Assembly (NCBI GenBank): GCA_964524145.1
Contig: CAZGCA010000105.1
Coordinates: 1-18,345 of the forward strand
Source: CAZGCA01 sp964524145
GTDB lineage: Bacteria > Hydrogenedentota > CAZGCA01
Direction of reading: 5' to 3'
Length of the DNA: 18,345 bases
A model generated the notes under the pieces. That model did no database searches. It was not told the DNA's origin and saw nothing but the letters and a program-made list of their open reading frames with translations. The first letter of the stretch is position 1. Each line of letters starts with the position of its first letter. This document shows, in pieces, positions 14,049 through 18,345 of this stretch. The position numbers were made by a program, and so were the translations under genes.

Positions 14049-14082
14049 CAGGTCATCTACCTGTCACTGTGTCACGGACAGG
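14049..14082 (-). repeat. Nested short inverted repeats in the LolA-like leader
   Basis: CAGGT (14049-14053) pairs with ACCTG (14059-14063), and CCTGTC (14060-14065) pairs with GACAGG (14077-14082). The two hairpins overlap, so they are mutually exclusive. They lie in the expected 5' leader of the LolA-like gene and could be regulatory, or a copy of a small dispersed palindrome. Confidence 0.35.
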
Positions 14083-14132
14083 CACAGACTCCTGCCAGGT
14101 GCGCGACCGTTTCTCCTTTCTCGTACGACAGC

Positions 14133-14162
14133 AGTATATGCACGTAGAACGAAAAAAGTCAA
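14133..14162 (-). promoter_or_regulatory. Strong sigma-70-type promoter of the LolA-like gene
   Basis: On the minus strand, TTGACT (14157-14162) is followed after 18 bases by TATACT (14133-14138), five of six matches in both boxes. Transcription would start near 14126, leaving a leader of about 120 bases. The rest of 14007-14263 shows no gene. Confidence 0.65.
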
Positions 14163-14263
14163 CCCATTTCTGTGTCAGGAAAGAGTTCTTCTTTACGACC
14201 CCGCAGTAGGGAGCTCTTCTTTGGCGGTCTTTCTCATACCGCAAATGAAGATCGGACACTCGG

Positions 14264-15754
14264 TCAGATGGGGAGGACGTTGATGCCGGCCAACTGAGCA
14301 TAGGCTCTGAACTGACGTGTGTGGTCACCATAGATGAACAACTGGTGGTGTAACGCTCTTAAGTCGCGTATGTCGTCTATGTCGTCCACCTCGACCTCGA
14401 GCGCAGTCCGGCACCCGCCGGATGGCGGGTTGTCGATGTTGCGGACCACGCGACCCGAACCCAGCACGATAGATGAAGCACGCGATTTCGATTCCGCCAA
14501 CGGCGGTTTCCGTTCCCAGAACCGATCGGCGAACTTCATGATCGTGACTTCTTGGCCGACAGGCCAGAGCACCTGCAGCGCAACGCCGAGCCCGGATTCG
14601 GCGTGTGTGCGGAGAGTGAACGGCGCAACTGTTCCGTCGAAACCGTCCAGTTTGGTGGGACACGTGCAGTGGGACCCCATCAGGGTGTTGTTGACGGTGT
14701 TGACACAGATGTTCTGCATGAACCCGGGTCGATCGAGCAGAAGGTGTGTGAGCCGCGATGAGACGGCGGCAGGCCAGTCAGCCTGGCATGAAGCAACCAC
14801 AGCTTCATCGCGGAGACGAGAGAACGCGAGGCAGGGCGGCGGGACATGCCGCTTCTGAACCAGCGGCAGGCAGTCGACCGCAATACCGTGGCAGTCTTCA
14901 GCAGCCATGATACGACGGCAGACGACATAGTTTTTCACGGCGTCGAGTATGTCCTTTTCCGTCGGCTCGACTGTTTTCCTGGCGGTTTTGATGTAGTAGT
15001 CGGCGATAGCCCGCATCTCGTCGGTCGTCTCGGTCTTGTTGAACTCCTGTGCGAGCCGGCTGACAGGAATGTAGTGGAGGGTGGTTCCGATGACTTCCAG
15101 CTCGCGGTCTTCCGTCGTGTCGCCTTGGAGAATGCAGATGCGGGTGTTCTTCATCTCGTGGATGGTGTTTAGCATTTTCAGAGCGCACGCGAGCCAGTCG
15201 ACGTCCTGCGTGGAAGCCACGAACGTTTTCGGCACGTTGGCGAGCGGTTTGATGTTGTGCAAGAATGATGTCCCCATTGGGCTGAATACGACCATGGGGA
15301 TATCGCCTCGGGTCCGGACGAACTGGTTGAGATCGCGCCAGTGGTCATGGTGCATGATGGTGGCTACAACACCATCCGGAGGATCGTTCTTGAGTTGCTC
15401 GATATACGTCTTGACGGCTGCCGTGTTGTCGAGGGGTTTAGAATGCAGTTCGAGCTCGATGCCCAACTCCCTGGCGGCCTGAGTCATGGTTTTCGTGTAG
15501 TCGGCCTGGCTCGCTTTAACGTCATAGCCGGTCCCCGGCCAACCCATCCAGTAGCGGTCGACGTTCGGGCGGATGAAGACGGCGTGAATCGCGGGCTTCC
15601 TGGCCGCACTCCGTTCCTGGGCGAAGAGCGACGACGAAACGTCGAGAAAGCCCATGTCTGCTGCGAGAGCTGATGCGCCCATCGTAACAAGGAAACCCCG
15701 ACGTCCTGTCATCGGCCCCCAACGGGTCGCATCCTGCGGTTCATTACAATGCAT
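14264..15754 (-). CDS. Tat-exported L-fucose/L-arabinose isomerase-like protein
   Basis: A 496-residue protein. From the ATG at 15752-15754 (AGGAGGAG 6 bases upstream) the N-terminus has a twin-arginine motif TGRRGFLVT with R18-R19, then a hydrophobic ASALAAD stretch and likely cleavage near FAQ (about 46). The rest resembles the L-fucose/L-arabinose isomerase fold: GVVATIMHHDHWRDL and IPMVVFSPMGTSF in the N-terminal domains, AAEDCHGIAVDCL with candidate metal ligands E286 and D294, GSHCTCPTKLDG with H362, and a C-terminal YGDH with H478. True isomerases of this fold use Mn and act in the cytoplasm, so export is unusual. Activity could be lost or the substrate could be periplasmic. The frame extends upstream to 15877 but lacks a ribosome site there. 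It has its own strong promoter at 15890-15918. Confidence 0.72.
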   Translation of the reverse strand: MHCNEPQDATRWGPMTGRRGFLVTMGASALAADMGFLDVSSSLFAQERSAARKPAIHAVFIRPNVDRYWMGWPGTGYDVKASQADYTKTMTQAARELGIELELHSKPLDNTAAVKTYIEQLKNDPPDGVVATIMHHDHWRDLNQFVRTRGDIPMVVFSPMGTSFLHNIKPLANVPKTFVASTQDVDWLACALKMLNTIHEMKNTRICILQGDTTEDRELEVIGTTLHYIPVSRLAQEFNKTETTDEMRAIADYYIKTARKTVEPTEKDILDAVKNYVVCRRIMAAEDCHGIAVDCLPLVQKRHVPPPCLAFSRLRDEAVVASCQADWPAAVSSRLTHLLLDRPGFMQNICVNTVNNTLMGSHCTCPTKLDGFDGTVAPFTLRTHAESGLGVALQVLWPVGQEVTIMKFADRFWERKPPLAESKSRASSIVLGSGRVVRNIDNPPSGGCRTALEVEVDDIDDIRDLRALHHQLFIYGDHTRQFRAYAQLAGINVLPI

Positions 15755-15889
15755 GATAGCTCCTCCTGTTGTTACGGCAGCGGCCCATCGGTCGAGCGGT
15801 TCCTGTGTAGAACCACTCGCCGACACACGGCACGTCCGCCGGACTAGGTAAAACATGACTTCTTCGGGTCCAAGCAACTCCTTCTGCCG

Positions 15890-15918
15890 AGTATAGACGC
15901 AACGTACGCATGTGTCAA
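15890..15918 (-). promoter_or_regulatory. Strong sigma-70-type promoter of the Tat-exported protein
   Basis: On the minus strand, TTGACA (15913-15918), a 17-base spacer and TATACT (15890-15895) form a near-ideal promoter. The expected start near 15883 leaves a leader of about 130 bases to the ATG at 15754. Part of that leader is an open in-frame extension of the gene. Confidence 0.7.
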
Positions 15919-15984
15919 CAACAGAATGCTGCGGAGAATGCTCGACGTTCTGACTGAGAAACGTCGCAAACTGGCCACTGATCG

Positions 15985-16014
15985 TTGCCGCGGGGGAACA
16001 GTGCGTGATACACT
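15985..16014 (+). promoter_or_regulatory. Candidate promoter of the nitroreductase gene
   Basis: TTGCCG (15985-15990) is followed after 18 bases by TACACT (16009-16014), preceded by TGA as in an extended -10. Each box matches four of six. It lies 25 bases before the start codon. Confidence 0.4.
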
Positions 16015-16039
16015 CACGTCGATATGGAGGAGACAGACG

Positions 16040-16660
16040 ATGATTGATCCTGACGATGTTCTGCAGTTGATAAAACGCCGCCGGAGCGTGAGACGGTACG
16101 CGGAGAAACCCGTGCCGGAAGAGGTGATGGAGCAGGTGCTCGAGGCCGGGCGGTGGGCTCCTTCGGGGGCGAACATCCAGCCGCGTCGGTTTCTTGTGGT
16201 GACCCGCAAGGATCTGCTGGAGCGCATTGCCAGGCTGTCACATTACGGGCCGGTGAAATCCGCGCATGTCGCAAACGCCGCCGCGCTTGTTCTTATGCTC
16301 GGCGACAACAAGACTATCAGCCCGACCGTGACGCTGGATTGCGCGATCGCCGGAACGAACATGACGCTCATGGCCGAGGCGCTGGGTATCGGGAGCTGCT
16401 GGATAGGCGCGTTCGAGGAGGATAATATCCGCGATCTGCTTGCCGTGCCCGACCGTTACGATATCGTGGTCATGATCGCGTTCGGGTATCCGGAAGGCGA
16501 GCTTCCCAAACCGACCCCGCGGCTCGAGCTCGAGAATATCGTGCACCACGAATCGTTCTCGAAAGAGTCGGAACCGTCGTTCGTTACAAAGACGAAGAAA
16601 GCCGGGCCCTTCTCGGTGCTTCCGAAGATACTCGGCCAGCTGTTCGGCCGGCCGAAGTGA
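16040..16660 (+). CDS. Nitroreductase family protein (FMN-dependent)
   Basis: A 206-residue flavoprotein of the nitroreductase family. These are dimeric cytoplasmic enzymes that use FMN and NAD(P)H to reduce nitro compounds, quinones or other acceptors. The N-terminus has the FMN-binding pattern IKRRRSVRRYAEKPVPEE (about 10-27), then LEAGRWAPSGANIQPRRFLVV (34-54). A later block MAEALGIGSCWIGAF fits the family's GLGSCWIG segment, followed by VVMIAFGYPEGE. The substrate cannot be inferred. The ATG at 16040 has GGAGGAG 7-8 bases upstream; the frame runs back to 15926 but would cross the candidate promoter. The last 35 residues form a basic tail without obvious function. It diverges from the Tat-exported isomerase-like gene. 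Confidence 0.88.
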   Translation: MIDPDDVLQLIKRRRSVRRYAEKPVPEEVMEQVLEAGRWAPSGANIQPRRFLVVTRKDLLERIARLSHYGPVKSAHVANAAALVLMLGDNKTISPTVTLDCAIAGTNMTLMAEALGIGSCWIGAFEEDNIRDLLAVPDRYDIVVMIAFGYPEGELPKPTPRLELENIVHHESFSKESEPSFVTKTKKAGPFSVLPKILGQLFGRPK

Positions 16661-16678
16661 CGCAGCTCTGTATAGTTT

Positions 16679-16776
16679 GGACAGGATAACAGGATTCACA
16701 GGATTCAAGCGGAACGGTCAACTCTGGTCTTTCGATTCGCAGAACTCTCTGGCAATGACTGCTACTTATCCTGTCC
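16679..16776. repeat. ACAGGAT direct repeats with an inverted copy
   Basis: ACAGGAT occurs three times at 16681-16687, 16689-16695 and 16698-16704. The 11-base GGACAGGATAA (16679-16689) has an exact reverse complement at 16766-16776. The unit looks like an intergenic repeat of the kind I recall from many environmental genomes; its origin is unknown. Confidence 0.55.
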
Positions 16777-16860
16777 GGATTTGGCCGCTTCTTGTCCAAA
16801 GATGAGCGCAAATTGACGCAGGTTTGATGGCCCAGCCAAGTCTGTGGTGACCTTTCTTTA

Positions 16861-16887
16861 TGTCCTTTGTGTCCCTTGTGTCCTTTG
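16861..16887. repeat. Three tandem 9-base repeats (TGTCCTTTG type)
   Basis: TGTCCTTTG, TGTCCCTTG and TGTCCTTTG follow each other without gaps at 16861-16887. On the minus strand they read as CACAAAGGA units that would encode a repetitive NHKGHKGHK peptide; such frames are common repeat artefacts. This is too short and regular for a CRISPR array. Confidence 0.6.
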
Positions 16888-16935
16888 TGGTTCAACCCCT
16901 GTTACTGAATAACAGAGTGCGAGCAGACAACCCAC

Positions 16936-18345
16936 TTACCGGACGGTGAAAGACCAGGTCTTGTCGGTGGAGTTGCCTGCGAAGTCGGCAGCCACGATTC
17001 TGAGCTTATGTTGGCCGGAAGGCAGAACCGTCTCGACGGGATAGAGCAGGCTCTTTCTCGGCGGATCGTACTCGGATATGACGAACGTGCCGTCGACGTA
17101 CATCTTTATTGAGCGATAGTCTATTCCCGCCCCTTCATCGGTTATCTTTGCTGATATCACGAGGCCGCGCGGTTGCGCTGCCGTACCGGGATGAGGCGAG
17201 ACCAGCCTGATTCGTGGCGCGATGTCGTCCTCGAAGACAGCGAACGTGCCCATCTCGTTGCTTTCCGCGGAGACGGTCATCGTAGATTCGTCCAGCGCGT
17301 TGCCATACCATTTCCAGCCCGCGCCATCTTTAAACCAGTACAATCCGACACGGTCCGTGTTTGCGCCCTCGGCGTATCGCAACGACACCGTACCGTCCCG
17401 GTTCAGCGGCTCGTCTATGGGGCCGAACGTGTAAGCCTCGCTGTGCGGTATGAGCCTTGCCCTCGGCCTGGGAGCGGTGTGAGAGACGTGGACATAGACC
17501 GGGTTGTAGACAGTGTCGGCGGGCATGCTGAAGCTTGCACGCCCGTCGTGCGACCACGCGGTGCCGCCGTCTTTCGGAGTGATTGGCCAGAGATGCATAT
17601 CGAGAGTCGCGAGATCCTGCCGGCCATCCTGCGCGGTCGCTTCCGCCGCAATACGCAGCTCAACCGGTGCCGTCGAGTCGAGAACGCGGACTCCCTCCCA
17701 ATGGTTGTCACCGATAGCGACGACGGGCAAGACGCCGGCGTCCGTGCCGTCAACACTGAGAGCGATTCGCGGGTGCTGAGCTGTATCGCGGTCGGACGTG
17801 ACGCGTATGACACAGAGGTTGCGGTACGTTTTGGCGGCCACACGCAGGAAGTCCGATCGTGATTCGAAGACGGTGTCGTGGTCCGAGAGCGGTTGGAACG
17901 GTAGTATGTCCTGGGGGACCGGTGAGATTTGTTCAGGGGCAACGGTGACGCCTATCTCGCAGACTGTCTGGTTGCCAGCGGGATCGTAGGCCGTCACGAC
18001 GATGGCGTGAGTATCTCCCGCTGAGGATGGCAGCTTGTCGGCGTCGATGATGCCGGATCGAGCGGACGCGTACGATTCGAGCGAGTTTCCCGGAACACGG
18101 AACAGCCGCAGAAACCGCTTGCCGGTGTTGAGAAGCAGGAAATAGTCGTAAGCGAGGTTAAGGAGGCGTGTGCGGTCGTAAGAATACCTATCGAATCGCG
18201 GTTCGAAGAGCGGTTTGCCGTCGATCTCCGCACGAGCACCGAGCACACCGAGCCTGTAGTTGTCGTTTTCGGCCCTGTCCTCGACCTCGACGGCGACACC
18301 GAACCGGCCGCTGACTCTGAACGGGTCCCCGGCACGGTATCGGTC
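16936..18345 (-). CDS. Large surface protein with Ig-like repeats, C-terminal part (partial; possibly M23-peptidase-associated)
   Basis: The frame is open from the right edge to TAA at 16936-16938, so only the last 469 residues are present. The GTG at 18246 is internal. Near the window edge, RLGVLGARAEIDGKPLFEPRFDRYSYDRTRLLNLAYDY, then LLNTGKRFLRLFRVPGNSL and IVVTAYDPAGN, resembles the region that follows the peptidase domain in some M23 (LytM-type) metallopeptidases. At the C-terminus an Ig/Big-like domain is clear: PRIRLVSPHPGTAAQPRGL, ITDEGAGIDYRSIKMYVDGT, GQHKLRIVAADFAGNSTDKTWSFTV. No catalytic M23 motif is visible because the N-terminus is missing, so the peptidase link is an inference. 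It is probably exported and may be anchored at the surface. No repeat or sorting signal is seen at its C-terminus. Confidence 0.65.
   Translation of the reverse strand, partial: DRYRAGDPFRVSGRFGVAVEVEDRAENDNYRLGVLGARAEIDGKPLFEPRFDRYSYDRTRLLNLAYDYFLLLNTGKRFLRLFRVPGNSLESYASARSGIIDADKLPSSAGDTHAIVVTAYDPAGNQTVCEIGVTVAPEQISPVPQDILPFQPLSDHDTVFESRSDFLRVAAKTYRNLCVIRVTSDRDTAQHPRIALSVDGTDAGVLPVVAIGDNHWEGVRVLDSTAPVELRIAAEATAQDGRQDLATLDMHLWPITPKDGGTAWSHDGRASFSMPADTVYNPVYVHVSHTAPRPRARLIPHSEAYTFGPIDEPLNRDGTVSLRYAEGANTDRVGLYWFKDGAGWKWYGNALDESTMTVSAESNEMGTFAVFEDDIAPRIRLVSPHPGTAAQPRGLVISAKITDEGAGIDYRSIKMYVDGTFVISEYDPPRKSLLYPVETVLPSGQHKLRIVAADFAGNSTDKTWSFTVR

Noticed and set aside
14053..14331. 92-codon minus-strand frame between the LolA-like and Tat-exported genes
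   Set aside because: It overlaps the strong promoter at 14133-14162 and the end of the isomerase-like gene, and has no signal or motif.
16861..16887. Possible CRISPR array
   Set aside because: Units are 9 bases long, directly adjacent without spacers, and no cas gene is present.
16584..16895. Minus-strand frame encoding a repetitive NHKGHKGHKGHK peptide
   Set aside because: It is the translation of short tandem DNA repeats and runs antisense into the nitroreductase gene; it is better explained as a repeat.

Overview
The window reads as part of a chromosome from a Gram-negative, diderm bacterium. The envelope genes show this: several lipoproteins, a LolA-like carrier and a Tat-exported protein. 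Candidate phyla are those where DapL-type lysine synthesis and DUF1559/H-X9-DG-type prepilins are common (Planctomycetes/Verrucomicrobia/Lentisphaerae, Hydrogenedentes-like or similar uncultured lineages). That placement rests on gene content recalled from those groups, not on a database search. Candidate promoters are plain sigma-70 type (TTGACA-N17-TATGAT/TATACT) and most genes have strong Shine-Dalgarno sites.

Layout. (1) 1-227 is the 3' end of NADP-type glutamate dehydrogenase on the + strand. (2) 390-5512, all on the minus strand, is a tight cofactor/amino-acid operon read in the order dapL, folB, folK, panB, panC, panD, nadA, with overlapping or closely spaced ends. It makes LL-diaminopimelate, folate precursors, pantothenate and quinolinate. 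DapL, PanD and NadA all draw on aspartate, and PanB uses a folate cofactor. (3) 5673-6131 is an RseC/MucC-like membrane protein on the + strand. (4) 6128-8477, minus strand, is a pilus-related trio: pilT, a DUF2007 protein and a prepilin-like protein. (5) 8769-12719 is an AT-richer segment with four unrecognised lipoproteins (three +, one -) and about 0.9 kb with no supported gene. (6) 12866-14006, minus strand, holds a LolA-like periplasmic protein and a small secreted or membrane protein coupled to it. (7) 14264-15754, minus strand, is a Tat-exported L-fucose/L-arabinose-isomerase-like protein; 16040-16660, + strand, is a nitroreductase. (8) 16661-16935 is an intergenic segment with short repeats. 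(9) 16936 to the right edge, minus strand, is the C-terminal part of a large surface protein with Ig-like repeats, perhaps M23-peptidase-associated.

The metabolic half (1-5512) is well understood. The envelope half (about 8.5-14 kb) is where unknown biology is most likely: four lipoproteins, three of them apparently sharing one architecture, next to a LolA-like protein and a small PGTGEW-motif protein. I found no CRISPR array, tRNA, rRNA, transposase or phage gene.
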